The notes under the pieces were generated by a model that saw only the letters and a list, made by a program, of their open reading frames with translations, was not told where the DNA came from and made no database searches. A DNA stretch of 64,000 nt, from assembly GCF_033807575.1 (NCBI RefSeq), contig NC_084703.1, positions 3,720,001 through 3,784,000 on the forward strand, given 5' to 3'. Made by a program: the position numbers and the translations under genes. Of the stretch, positions 1 to 9,659 are shown piece after piece (position 1 is the stretch's first letter; each line of letters starts with the position of its first letter). This DNA is from Cydia pomonella (lineage: Eukaryota > Arthropoda > Insecta > Lepidoptera > Tortricidae).

Positions 1-350
1 GAAGAGTAATAAAGAGAGATGACTACTCTACGCTAAGGAGCGTTAACGATTGGCACTTTCTAAGTACCCTGGTGAAAGCATTTGAAACTGATTTAAGAAG
101 TCGGTTCTTTGATGTTCAAGTTAATAAAAGTGAAACCTACAAAATTCAAGTCACAAACAACATGTACGACTTATAAAAAATGGACTTCGCACATTGAACC
201 GCCATTTCTTTGAAAAGTTTGAAAAGTTCATTGCACGTGGTGAAACTTGCTAAAATAAGGACGCCAAGCTCGAACAATTTCGCACATTGACTCGCCTATA
301 ACATTGAGGCAAACGAGGGCGCGGTAGAAGAATGTCATGGACGAGAAATG
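1..350. other. unassigned left edge with a possible MITE arm
   Basis: No gene is seen. The first 50 bases (a gagagatgacta block followed by a tacgct/ggagcgtt block) resemble the right arm of the foldback element at 23388-23524, so the window probably begins inside a copy of that element. The rest is unassigned. Confidence 0.3.
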
Positions 351-563
351 AAAACCGGACAAGTGCGAGTCAGACTCGCCCACCGACGGTTCCTTACTTT
401 TTAGTATTTGTTGTTTCAGCAGCATCAGAAATACATCTGTGAAAATTTTAACAAACTGTCACGGTTCATGAGATAGAGCCTGGTGACAGACGGACAGACA
501 GACAGACAGAGGGACAGCGGAGCCTTAGTAATAGGGTCCCGTTTTACCCTTTGGGTACGGAAC
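351..563 (+). repeat. interspersed repeat ending GGGTACGGAAC
   Basis: Starts aaccggacaagtgcgagt, passes through a GACA-rich stretch and ends in ttaccctttgggtacggaac. The same layout recurs at 24091-24810, 24811-25005, 43236-43583 and 46942-47194. These copies share the aaccgg-type start, the ggttcatgagata block, the GACA/GACG microsatellite and the tacggaacc end. It is non-coding. The superfamily is not resolved. Confidence 0.7.
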
Positions 564-1141
564 GAAACTGTGTGGAAGCTAGCAGCACGGAAAACGAATC
601 CGCATGACTCCAGATAGTGACATACAGAAATAAGGTCACCGACCTGCGGGATGGAGATGGCACATGAAGAAGAAGACCAGCCTGTTTCTATCTCAATCGC
701 ACGAGCGTAAGTATATTAGAATTTTTGTACCGAGATTTTTCTAAATAAATTCAGATGTCCCTAGCCCTAGGTAGATTTGCAATACTACGAGCTGTGAGAT
801 GACAGAGTCGAATCGCGCCATTAATTTGGTTCAATAGGCGCACACATAGGTGATTATGTAATAATTATACTACCCGATAGCGACGCAAATTACAGGTTAA
901 CTAAAACAATAACTAATATGACGTGTAATTATCTGCTGACTAAATCGAATGACGAATCCAGCAACGTACAAACTATTATGATGTATTCAAAAGGTACTTA
1001 AATACAAAATACATTACGTAGCGGCCCCCTTTTTTAAATATCTATCGTTAAATTTGAATAATCACAATTATTTAGCAATGGCGCTAGTGAGCACGTTGAT
1101 GGGCTCTCAAAGACACACTTCCCAACTCCTAAAACATTAAC
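564..1141. other. AT-rich intergenic DNA, nothing assigned
   Basis: No exon-like frame, tRNA-like box or paired terminal repeat was recognised. A short GC-richer piece near 590-680 could be the decayed end of a retrotransposon, but I could not support that. Confidence 0.4.
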
Positions 1142-1574
1142 TTAAGAGGCTGTCAATACCTAAAGCGCGCACACTGTCTATTTCTATCGGAGTAAATGAG
1201 ATAGCATTGTCGCATGTTACTGGGCCTGGGCAAGGGAATAATAAGAAAAATATTGAAATAAAAAAAAGTGGATAGTGTAATATTTTACTCAACCACGGTT
1301 TAGATATAAATGTTTTGAAATTGTGATTTTAATTGCAGACCCATAAGTCAAAACAATACATAGAACCGTTTAATTGTGATTTTAAGGCCAATCTTTGAAA
1401 TTATTTTCTATCGAGCCGATTTCGTTCAATCATGTATCGAGTACAACCACGGTCTTTGAAATATAATTAATATGGACATATATTTTTCTTACTTGACTAA
1501 ACCAAATAGTCTTTCTTAAAAAACTGTTTAAGTAACATCAATTTCAAGGACATTGGGTGTTGACAGCCTCTTAA
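1142..1574 (+). mobile_element. TTAA-flanked MITE, family I, copy 1
   Basis: Bounded by TTAA on both sides, with inverted ends AGAGGCTGTCAA / TTGACAGCCTCT. It is 433 bases including both TTAA sites. The interior matches copies at 15053-15496, 55710-56149 and (reversed) 63065-63505 along its whole length. TTAA duplication is the habit of piggyBac-type transposases, but the termini do not start CCC as many piggyBac ends do, so the superfamily is inferred. No coding capacity. Confidence 0.9.
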
Positions 1575-1926
1575 CAAAACCACTAATCAGTTTACTACCA
1601 CTGGTAATATCATTTCACACGAATATCATTCGTGTTCCATTCGTAAACTCATTATTGTCACATACGTTAATCATAATAATTCGATAGACGAAAACAAATT
1701 GGAGCTCTTTGACTGACTATCGGAAATTGAAATACGCAACGTTCGAAAACGGCCTAACAACGGTAAAACGTGGACTCTATAACGAAGGCATAGGGTATAT
1801 TTTAAGAGGGTAGTTTGTGGCTAACGTTGACATGTAGGTTTATAGAGCGACATTTGATGCCCAGTTTTGGTAAAATCGACGTGGATTGTGCGGCTACATC
1901 AACGTTTTGCTTGATTGAAAATTTCA
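1575..1926. other. unassigned spacer
   Basis: AT-rich, with no gene or bounded repeat recognised. A short hairpin (acgaatatcattcgt) lies near 1620. Confidence 0.4.
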
Positions 1927-2094
1927 GTACCCCTAGTGTAAATTTATTCGATAGCGAGACGTGACGTACGCGTTTGCGTTAAGTCTCATTTTGTATGGGA
2001 TTTTTCAGTTTTCAAAACGTCCCGCTTGGCGCGCTGTTTTTAAATCCCAAAATCCCAAAAAAAAACAGCCGTCGAATAAATTTACACTAGGGGG
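1927..2094 (+). mobile_element. GTAC-ended foldback element with internal deletion
   Basis: Begins gtacccctagtgtaaat and ends aaatttacactaggggg. The left arm carries the family signature (gtgacgtacgcgtttgcgtt, tctcattttgta, aaacgtcccgcttgg). The right arm lacks the matching acgcaaacgcg block, so about 25 bases are missing relative to the 191-base copies at 42858-43048 and 55025-55215. The apparent open frame across it is a by-product of the palindrome. Confidence 0.8.
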
Positions 2095-3667
2095 TTCGGT
2101 TCGTAGAAACTGTCATGGTGTTGGAAGATTGGAAAACAAATTCGTTATTGCGGTATTTTTACAGACTGTCAGCCCAATAGGGTTTTTTCCAATTTTTTGA
2201 AACGCTTGTACTACGTTCTATATAACTAAAAGTTGCCCTAAAGTTCAACTTTTATACTAAAAACGGCTTTAAATATGTTAAATTAACAAAATATATTTTG
2301 ACAGGTGCTTTCGCGGCCAAAACGCTCTTTGAAAATCTTGTGACATCACAGTTTACGGTTTGACACATAACTACATACACACGTAGAAGATACGAACTGT
2401 CAACTGACATTTGTCATTTGTTTTTTATTGCCTAACTGTCAACAGTGTCAATCCGAGAGTTGTGACGTCATCAGAATCTTCAATAACGTTTCGAGTTTGG
2501 TCACGTGACATGTGCCAAAAGATATTTTAAATTCAATATTTACAAAAATATGGTCATTACAGGTCCCCTAAAAGTAGTTTAACATGTTCTTATAATCCCA
2601 AAGAATTTATTGGGATACAATTCTGCCCTAAGATTTGTACATGGAAACAACCCTATTGGAACGTGCACTGACATTAAACTGATATCGGTTTGATTCGGTC
2701 CGCGTCGGTTATAATATTATAATGATATTGAAATCATATTAACTAAATTAGGGGTGTGTCAGACTACACAGACACCGCATTATGAAGCGTTTAAAAACCA
2801 TACACAACGGTCACCACACACATGTGCAATAATTCGAGCAGCACAACTACAAATCTAGAGAAACCAATAGGAAAATTATATCAAAAACAGCAAATTTAAT
2901 TATACAACAAGAATAATTACTTGCCTTTCAAATATTTCACAAAACATTAATCTAAACGTTAAATGCCAATTGAACATAAATTAAAACTGTTGAAGCAAAA
3001 AAATCAAATACAATAAACAAATAAAATAAATAGACAACAAACATCATAGCATATATAAAATATCAAAAAAAGAGAGTGATAGACGTATTTATCGACGTAA
3101 TAGGTATAAGCATAAAACAACGGTATCTCCATTCTCATGGAGACAAGTTTCAAGTTCTCACTTGAAATGGAAAGAGACGGATGATTTTTATCCTTGCGTG
3201 TTATCACGTCAATAAGTCTGTTACACGCCCGCAAGATTAGTTCAATTTCCAGACAAGGCAAGGTTCCCCATGCTGATTAAAGACGTTAAGCATGAATATC
3301 GTACATTGGCGGGTCAATGTATGAAATTATTTACAGACCAACTATTCCCAACGAGGTAACTTTAAACAAATGCCAGGATTGCACAAATCAGAAGCTTAAA
3401 GCAGAAACAAATTTATGAAAAACAATAGACGGTAAAGTTAAAAAAGCTCTCATAGCCATTAAAAAAACAGACAACATCAAATAACACATGAAAGATCCAT
3501 TGCTTATCAAATCAGAAGACAAGGTTGCTCTAGACGTACGGATACGAACCAACTAGGGCTAACGCGGTCGGCACATTGAATCCGGCACGCCGCTCCAGTG
3601 CGCGAGCAGGACATCGCTACACCCATACATAGCGTTGTCTCGCTCACACATCTAGCCTCTAACTGAC
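2095..3667. other. region downstream of the module exons (minus-strand sense)
   Basis: If the minus-strand gene continues past its exon at 3668-3787, the next exon should lie here or beyond the window edge. I found no further copy of the module motif and no convincing terminal exon. An open frame at 3004-3261 has AT-driven composition and no splice context. The stretch 3590-3655 contains a short GC-rich inverted repeat. Confidence 0.4.
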
Positions 3668-3787
3668 CTCTAGCTTCATCCGAGTCGCTGATTGGCTCGT
3701 CCTTCGCAGCGGGCGCCGTGAACAGAGCGGGCCGAGTCGGCGACGGCGATATCTTCCAGTCTGCCCATCCGGATTTCCGGATCGAAC
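3668..3787 (-). CDS. module exon 5 of unidentified minus-strand gene
   Basis: A 120-base exon read on the minus strand, between an AG acceptor (gcgacag, a weak pyrimidine tract) and the donor AGAG/GTCAGT. In phase 1 it encodes 39 full codons plus split codons: an N-terminal basic part (SIRKSGWADW), then KISPSPTRPALF, then AAKDEPISDSDEAR. It aligns along its length with the exons at 4331-4453 and 5782-5892, sharing W, SPSP, PALF, KxEP and SDSDE. Both ends are phase 1, so the exon is a symmetric cassette. The valine before the lysine of the other copies is alanine here. The intron motif after the donor is a variant (ttagaggctag). The function is unknown. KxEP followed by an acidic serine tail resembles a sumoylation and CK2-type site, which is inference. 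Confidence 0.72.
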
Positions 3788-4198
3788 CTGTCGCCGAACA
3801 TCGGACCCTTATCGTACGGTGATATACGAGGCCGAGAAACTTGAGAGGCCGAGAATCAAAGCGTACAATAAATTTAATAGAGGTGTTTCCACATTTTTAG
3901 TGAATTAAGAGTCTTACTGTTTAATCCCCAAGAAGGCCTACGAGAATCTCTACTTGTGGCCTATCATAACTGCTCGGAAAAAGGGTATTGCCTGTCTGGA
4001 TCCTGGGTTAGTAAGTAGGCATTTGTTGCATCTGAGATTTGAACGTAGAACGTAACATAAAAAAATAACGGGATCATATAGGTTACTGCTATTGTCCGTA
4101 ATTAGGCCTAAACCATCCCAAACCATATAACCTAAATGAACGAGGCCTGCGACTAGGTCCTACAGATATTAACCAGACCTACGGCTATGTCAGCGTAC

Positions 4199-4265
4199 CT
4201 TTGGCCACGTCTGAACAGCGCAGGCCGAGGAGGCGACGCGGATAGCACGACGTCACCAAAACGAA
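4199..4265 (-). pseudogene. broken duplicate of the module exon
   Basis: On the minus strand this repeats the middle of the exon at 4331-4453 (tccgcgtcgcc, cctgcgctgttc) and its donor GGCCAAAG/GTACGCT. The 33 or so bases that should encode the VKEEPSDSDE part are missing, and the reading frame is shifted at the donor. A possible acceptor is tcttttgtag at the upper end. The following intron also repeats the neighbour's (gtacgct, later caggcctcg). It is best read as a tandem exon duplicate that has decayed. Its upper boundary is uncertain. Confidence 0.6.
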
Positions 4266-4330
4266 CTACAAAAGACGACTGTGATCTATAACCTATACGG
4301 GACAGCGAGGCCTAAGGTTGATTAGCGTAC

Positions 4331-4453
4331 CTTTGGCCTCGTCCGAGTCACTGGGCTCCTCCTTGACGCTCGCAGCGAACAGCGCGGGCCGCGGCGGCGA
4401 CGCAGATAACGTCCAGTCTTTTTTGCCCCAACTGCTTTTCCGTGATATCGAAC
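4331..4453 (-). CDS. module exon 4 of unidentified minus-strand gene
   Basis: A 123-base minus-strand exon with acceptor cacccgcag and donor CAAAG/GTACGC, phase 1 at both ends. It encodes 40 full codons: a basic start (SISRKSSWGKKDW), then TLSASPPRPALF, then AASVKEEPSDSDEAK. The SISRKSxW start is shared only with the exon at 3668-3787 (SIRKSGW), so these two, together with the broken copy between them, look like the most recent duplicates. VKEE followed by PSDSDE fits the known form psi-K-x-E with an acidic tail (negatively charged amino-acid dependent sumoylation motif); that reading is inference. The intron motif ttaggcctcg occurs 14 bases past the donor dinucleotide. Confidence 0.8.
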
Positions 4454-4880
4454 CTGCGGGTGTACGGTGGATGTGATAAAATACCTAACCATCATTTTAC
4501 CGCATGATTTAAGATAGGCACTGTCGCAGTCACGTAGATAAGAGAAAGGTTTTCGGTTATCATTCGGTAAGGGTAAACGAGCTATACTAGATATAATCTA
4601 TAAGATATAGGCAAAGCGATGGGCAATATCCATTCCATTTTAATAAGATAATCAGTATTCAATGGGTTTCATTTAAATAAATTGATAAAAGGTTTTCGTA
4701 TGCCTTCCTCATATAATTTCGAGTGAACTGACTGTAATACATTCTTTAAAATGTATGTTTTTAAAATTACATTCAAGCATACAATTTTCTGTACGATAAC
4801 AATACTGTTAGGACTGTACCAAAATTTGTGCGACTTGGCCTTACTGTCTATACAGACATGGATACTTTAACTTTCATCAA
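4454..4880. other. intron between module exons 3 and 4, lower part
   Basis: AT-rich DNA inside the inferred minus-strand gene. No repeat with clear ends was seen. Confidence 0.4.
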
Positions 4881-5098
4881 AGAGAATTTTAAATAGAGGT
4901 GTATTTACAAAGATAACTTTGAAGCCACGTAAATTTACTGTCATCTTTCGACACATGATTAAAACTGTTAGAACGCCGATATATCTTAAATTGGTTAAAT
5001 ATCACAAAGTGCCGCCATCTTACCGGGCACAACCTAAAGGTTATGGCGCCATCGCTCGAAACGATGCCGCTATACCTTGGGCCTTTGGCCTTGGGCAT
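4881..5098. repeat. partial copy of a palindromic element, in an intron
   Basis: Carries the left arm aatagaggtgtat, then taaatttactgtcatctttc and a centre around the paired tggcgccatcgctcgaaacga blocks. The same sequence forms the arms of the foldback at 33326-33765 and the host of the insertion at 28455-28975. Two overlapping open frames on opposite strands here are palindrome artefacts. Confidence 0.65.
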
Positions 5099-5781
5099 AT
5101 AAATATAAGATAAAGATAAAAAATATGTTTATTGCACAAGAAGTTGAGAATGCAAGTGAGCATGCACCACAGCTGAGCGAGGAGCGTTGTGCAAGCAAAA
5201 ATCTACAAATAGAAACACGAAAAATTGGTGAAAACTAATGGCAACACATCCTCGCACTTGCTATGGCGGATGCTCTCGTCTAAGAGAGGCCTAAAACTCT
5301 ACAAAATCAACTCGTAGCATTCAATTCGCTCGGCGGCATTACGGCGTAAATGAAGCATACTATCCTATACCTATAGAAGCTCTACGATCTCTATCCTTTA
5401 CAAAACATTTTTTCTTTCAATTATTTTTCTAACATTTATTACTAATTTACTTATTAGTTATTACTAATTTATCAAATTATTGTAGCTTTAAAAACTCAAA
5501 CAGCCGATAAATATGCTTTTGTACAGAGGAGACAGCGAAATCCTCTTAAAATTCGCTCTGCGATTAAAACTAGGTACTTGTGGCTTCTGTGGCGAGCGAC
5601 TAGCGGTAAGGTCAGCGGGGCGTGCAGCGTTGCGTCAAGCGTCCAAAAGATTTGAGCAGCGTACACTGAAGCAGCTTGCATACGTTTGCATTTCTTTTAC
5701 ATGAACGCCGCTGGTTGCGCGTTCAGTCAGTTTGCACTTTACGAGACCGAAAAACTCTCGAGGCCTAAGTCCGACGCTTAC

Positions 5782-5892
5782 CTCTAGGCTCGTCCGAATC
5801 GCTGGGAGGTTCGTCCTTGACGGCAGTGACGGTGAACAGCGCTGGTGGTGTCGGCGACGGTGATGCCACCGACCAATCAGGTTGTATTGTGC
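5782..5892 (-). CDS. module exon 3 of unidentified minus-strand gene
   Basis: A 111-base minus-strand exon with the best splice sites of the set: a pyrimidine-rich acceptor (taccttctttacag) and donor TAGAG/GTAAGC. It is phase 1 at both ends and has 36 full codons. It reads TIQPDWSVASPSPTPPALF, then TVTAVKDEPPSDSDEPR. The alignment to the exon at 3668-3787 is nearly colinear from the Trp onward, while the N-terminal leader differs. The other two frames carry none of the shared motif. The intron motif ttaggcctcg lies 13 bases past the donor dinucleotide. An alternative open frame across it, on the same strand, does not respect the splice sites and is rejected. Confidence 0.82.
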
Positions 5893-6335
5893 CTGTAAAG
5901 AAGGTATCAATTTAGGACAAGTGCAGACGTTTCACTAATTGTGAGAAGTTATCTCAGTGTCATGTACGTGTCATAGGTGAGCAATAAGAATACCATTAAT
6001 TGTAGATCGGATAAAAACGTAAACTAAATAATCATAAAGAAATACCGATAGCATTACGGCATCTACGCATTAGCAGTACTATAAAAACGCAAATAAAATA
6101 AGTCTATGAAATGTCTCAAGCACGTAACCTTCCTAACGATCTCCATTATTATGTAATAAATAAAAAGAAGATAAGTAGAAAAATATGGAGACGAATATAT
6201 ATATCACTCGCTCAGTACAATTATATTATTCTACGTTGAAAATTTTAAAAATACTGTACAACCTCGCTAATCCATCCGGTCTTGACGCCGGGCACATTAT
6301 TCGAAGCTGAATTTTATTAGCTGCACTTTTCTATG
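5893..6335. other. intron DNA, nothing assigned
   Basis: AT-rich intron of the inferred gene. No bounded repeat was recognised. Confidence 0.4.
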
Positions 6336-6337
6336 TA

Positions 6338-6468
6338 CAGTCACGTCTGAAAATATCGATACGAAAGTATGCCAAAAATATGTATACACTACCTTAATAT
6401 ATGGGCAATAAAGTCGTGTATACATATTTTTGGCACTTTTTTCGTATCGATAATTTCAGACGTGACCG
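6338..6468. mobile_element. TA-flanked palindromic MITE (CAGTCACG family), copy 1
   Basis: Flanked by TA on both sides. The arms run cagtcacgtctgaaaatatc on the left and gataatttcagacgtgaccg on the right, with inner paired blocks gccaaaaatatgtatac. A second copy lies at 23821-23956. The TA duplication and CAGT start fit a Tc1/mariner-type non-autonomous element. Confidence 0.88.
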
Positions 6469-6522
6469 TACAAGATGTACAAGCATCCTATTTTAAGCCT
6501 ACCAGCCTATTTTCAAGTTCAA

Positions 6523-6614
6523 GTCAGTAGAAAAAGGCGCGATATTCAATTTTTCTATAGAATGTCAACTCTCCTCGCTTATTATTTTTTTAATTTGCCG
6601 CCTTTTCTACTGAC
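6523..6614. mobile_element. small foldback with ends GTCAGTAGAAAAAGGC
   Basis: Inverted ends gtcagtagaaaaaggc and gccttttctactgac. The same ends recur, more diverged, at 59672-59763. No coding capacity; the open frame across it is incidental. Confidence 0.7.
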
Positions 6615-6663
6615 AAGGTCGCTGTGCCAGAGCATATTTACTAAGTGGTTATGCTAACGTGGC

Positions 6664-6949
6664 TAACGAGTCATATACATCGTGGCGGTCGGCTTAGCAA
6701 GTAGTTGATTCTATAGGGTTTGCATCTGTCAAAAGTTCGCATAGATGGTGCCAGCACAGGTTTCACCTGCCTCTAGTTTTGTCACATCTAGGCCGTATAG
6801 TTCCAAAAAATAATTTGACACAATTCTTTTTTTGGAATTTCACGGTCGCCTTGGTAACTTTGGTTGTCTTCGAAGTATTAACAATAATACATTCGTGAGT
6901 CAGTGCCAAGCTCAACGTTACTGCCAGTGCTTAACGAGTCATATACATC
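6664..6949. mobile_element. 250-base insert between 18-base direct repeats
   Basis: taacgagtcatatacatc occurs at 6664-6681 and, identical, at 6932-6949, bracketing 250 bases (6682-6931). A perfect 18-base flanking repeat is the size expected for LINE-machinery target duplication. The insert has no tRNA boxes, poly-A tail or retrotransposon motif that I recognise, so its type is unknown. Confidence 0.6.
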
Positions 6950-8038
6950 CCGTATTAGAAGCGCCCGATTTGCGTTACGGCTAACAAATTTGCGTGCCAT
7001 GTCCTGACTTTAAAGGTCCCTACCGAGAATATTATCGATTTGAAATAAAAAATATTCTGATCAATAGACTACCTTTGTGTATATTATAAAAGGCTAAAGA
7101 GACCGCGAATCAGTGTAGAATCACAAAATAAATTTTCCAACACCATTTATTTTACGAGAATACACTTCCCTTCCCAGGATATAAATAAAACTAGTGAAGG
7201 GACAATAAAGAATCGATAATAACTTATTTGTTATGCACGTAAACATAAATACTAATCAACCAGATAAAATCATATAATACAGACTAGGCCAGATTTTTAG
7301 ACTCCTGTGAATTTTCAATATAAATCTTGGACTTAATTTTTCGTATCATAGAAATGTCGTATCGACGCTGATAGGTGTGAACTCTTTCGGTCCGGGAACG
7401 ACCAAATAGTACCCGTAAATCGTTACCTTTCAGTGGCATTACGCAAAAATAATTAGTGGTAAAGTTTAAGATGCTGGTATGTAAAATGCTGACAGTTATT
7501 TAGCTGATCAACATAATAGATCCCTATTACGAGTAACAAACAATTTCGCACGTATTTACCAATCCCTCAAGCCAATTTATTCTCAGGCCAAATTTGGTGG
7601 ACATCCCAGCATCTGTATACAGTCAAGGTCAAAATATAATCACGTGCAACGAAAATGGGCCACTTTGTGTGGAGAATTCTATACAAACTGAACTGGTTGC
7701 ATTGCCTTTGTGAGAACGTGAGCCGACAGAATATTTGTGTTATTGCTAATTGAATGAAGTAAATTTTCGCAAATATTTTTATAGTTTCCTTTTTATTTAT
7801 TATATATTATCAAGAACAAGTAGCAAGTCTTACGCTTCTTAAACATTGATTGTAGTGTTGTATGATTGATTGATTGGTAATGAATAATGATTTATTACCT
7901 ACATATTTAGCAGAAATAAAATACGGATAATACTTGTTACTTTACAGAAAACATGTATTTTATTTTGTTTCTATAACAACTCCTACTAATATTTGACCAT
8001 GACCGTATTGACGAGGCCTAAAACAGATGAAGGGTTAC
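6950..8038. other. intron between module exons 2 and 3
   Basis: AT-rich intron DNA. No additional module copy was found by eye. No bounded repeat was identified. Confidence 0.35.
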
Positions 8039-8152
8039 CTTTCGAGTCCTCTGTGTCACTTAGTGGCTCGCATTTCTCGGGAAGTGGGAAGAGAAGTGGT
8101 GGCAGCGGGGAGGCCAGGGTCCAACCTCGGATCTCCTCGAGGGGTGGCGGAC
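8039..8152 (-). CDS. module exon 2 of unidentified minus-strand gene
   Basis: A 114-base minus-strand exon with acceptor ccggctttag and donor CGAAAG/GTAACC, phase 1 at both ends, 37 full codons. It reads PPPLEEIRGWTLASPLPPLLF, abbreviated here as W-TLASPLPP-LLF, then PLPEKCEPLSDTEDSK. It is the most diverged copy: the lysine is preceded by Glu and followed by Cys, so the psi-K-x-E form is weak, but the W, SP, LF, K-x-E-P and SD(T/S)(E/D) spacing is kept. The intron motif ttaggcctcg lies 17 bases past the donor dinucleotide. The opposite-strand open frame at 7993-8187 is its shadow. Confidence 0.76.
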
Positions 8153-8640
8153 CTAAAGCCGGATTGACATTTAGTTACCTAGTATAGGCCCTTATTAATA
8201 CTATCGAGGCTTCCCTTCCTTTAGCCACTTCTTTTCAGCGGTAGCAACCCTAAAACCTATGTATCTTTAATTCTAAGCTACTTTACGTTATTTTACTTAT
8301 TTCCTCTCAAATTTATAGCATAAACTATAATAATTGACGTGGTCTATAAAGATGACATGGCCTACCTATATACTCGGGTTTTGATAATCGCGTTATGAAT
8401 GCCTGTATTTTTCTTGAGATTCACCCCAGTGTTAAAAAGGAGGCCTTCAAGAGCTCAGTACGTGTCGTGGCTTTACTTAATTAATTTATCGAGGCCTAAA
8501 ACTACGCAAATAATGCAAGGAAAGACCGACAAGATGGCATAAAAGCTAAACTTGGCGAACCTACATAAACGACCAACTACTGACGAGTATTAATACCAAA
8601 CCCTACGACAGGCAAAACCGAATGGCGTAAGCTGTGTTTT
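8153..8640. other. intron with a solitary copy of the GAGGCCTAAAAC motif
   Basis: AT-rich intron between module exons 1 and 2. At 8490 the plus strand has cgaggcctaaaactacgc, the same intron motif that follows the donors of the module exons, but no exon follows it. It may be a remnant of a lost duplicate. A similar lone motif is at 5286. Confidence 0.4.
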
Positions 8641-8647
8641 TACATCT

Positions 8648-8740
8648 CAGATACTAAAATGATAGACACCGATTTTGTACTAAAAGTACGGATTGGGCAT
8701 GTGCGGTCAATCGAACAATCATTTTAGTATGTATCTGTAA
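8648..8740. mobile_element. small foldback with ends CAGATACTAAAATGAT
   Basis: Left arm cagatactaaaatgat, right arm atcattttagtatgtatctg, with about 60 bases between. A single copy in the window. Confidence 0.5.
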
Positions 8741-8887
8741 ATAAAAAAAAAACAAATGCACTAATGAAACTAATAAAGCGCCTACATTTGGCGATCCTAG
8801 ACAATATGACTACTAAAGATAACTGGACTTGTAAAAAGCGGTTTGAATGAATAAAATCTATCTCTATTTTTTATGTGCTTCGTCGTC

Positions 8888-8955
8888 CAGTACCCACAAC
8901 ACAAGTCTTATTGAGCTTTCATGGGGCTAGGTCGATATGTGTAAGATTATCCCTT
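8888..8955 (+). repeat. 3' fragment of SINE family A
   Basis: gtacccacaacacaagtctt and attgagctttcatggggcta match the 3' body of the SINE copies at 40278-40555 and 61603-61853 (gtaccc, cacaagcc, attgagctt). No tRNA-like head is present. Confidence 0.6.
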
Positions 8956-9166
8956 ATTCTTCTTGTTACACCCTTTCCCACCACATGTACGCTAACGTAA
9001 ATATACAAACATTTCAATATACTGAGACGGTAGTAAACAAGCGTGCGGTCCACTTGATTTGAAGCGATCACCACAATCTACTAGTATGGGCGCTTATTAC
9101 TTTAGTGAAGTTACACGCGCGTTGCCAACCTTTTAAGCATACAAAGACTCGTGGTTACTTGATAGG

Positions 9167-9531
9167 TTAAGACGAAAGGGGACGAAGTGACGAAACTCCA
9201 TACATAATCCTCATTCTCCTGTCTGGATATCAAGAGTTTTGGAAAAAAAATATGCTGTTTGATGTAACCTAACCACAGCAATGACCCTTCGTTTGATTTT
9301 TAGTTGTATATTGTTATAACATAATTATAAGACTTGGAGCTTTTAAAAATTGAGTCAAATTTCTGTTTTTGGCTCCTAACTCTTATAATAAAAAAATCTA
9401 AGTCAAACGAAGAAGCATATCTAGGGTTAATATACATCAAAATGTATAAGAATATTTTCCATAATGTCAATCCAGGGAGGAAAATGGGGACTACGTTTGT
9501 ATGGAGAAGCGGTCGTCCACTGTCCTCTTAA
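9167..9531 (+). mobile_element. TTAA-flanked MITE, family III, copy 1
   Basis: TTAA at 9167-9170 and 9528-9531. The left end is ttaagacgaaaggggacg and the right end cgtccactgtcctcttaa. Just inside the left end is a cctcattctcctgtctggat block and inside the right end aggaaaatggggactacgt. Related copies are at 12825-13434 and 46739-47410. It is inserted in an intron of the inferred module gene. Confidence 0.85.
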
Positions 9532-9659
9532 GTACTGGAACAAACGACAGCTCACATACAGTCTAGAGGTTTTGTTTAGATATTTGTGTAGGTACATTGC
9601 CAACACTGTGCTTCTTTGAGAGTAAAATTGCGAGGCCTAAAACCACGAGGCCTACGTAC

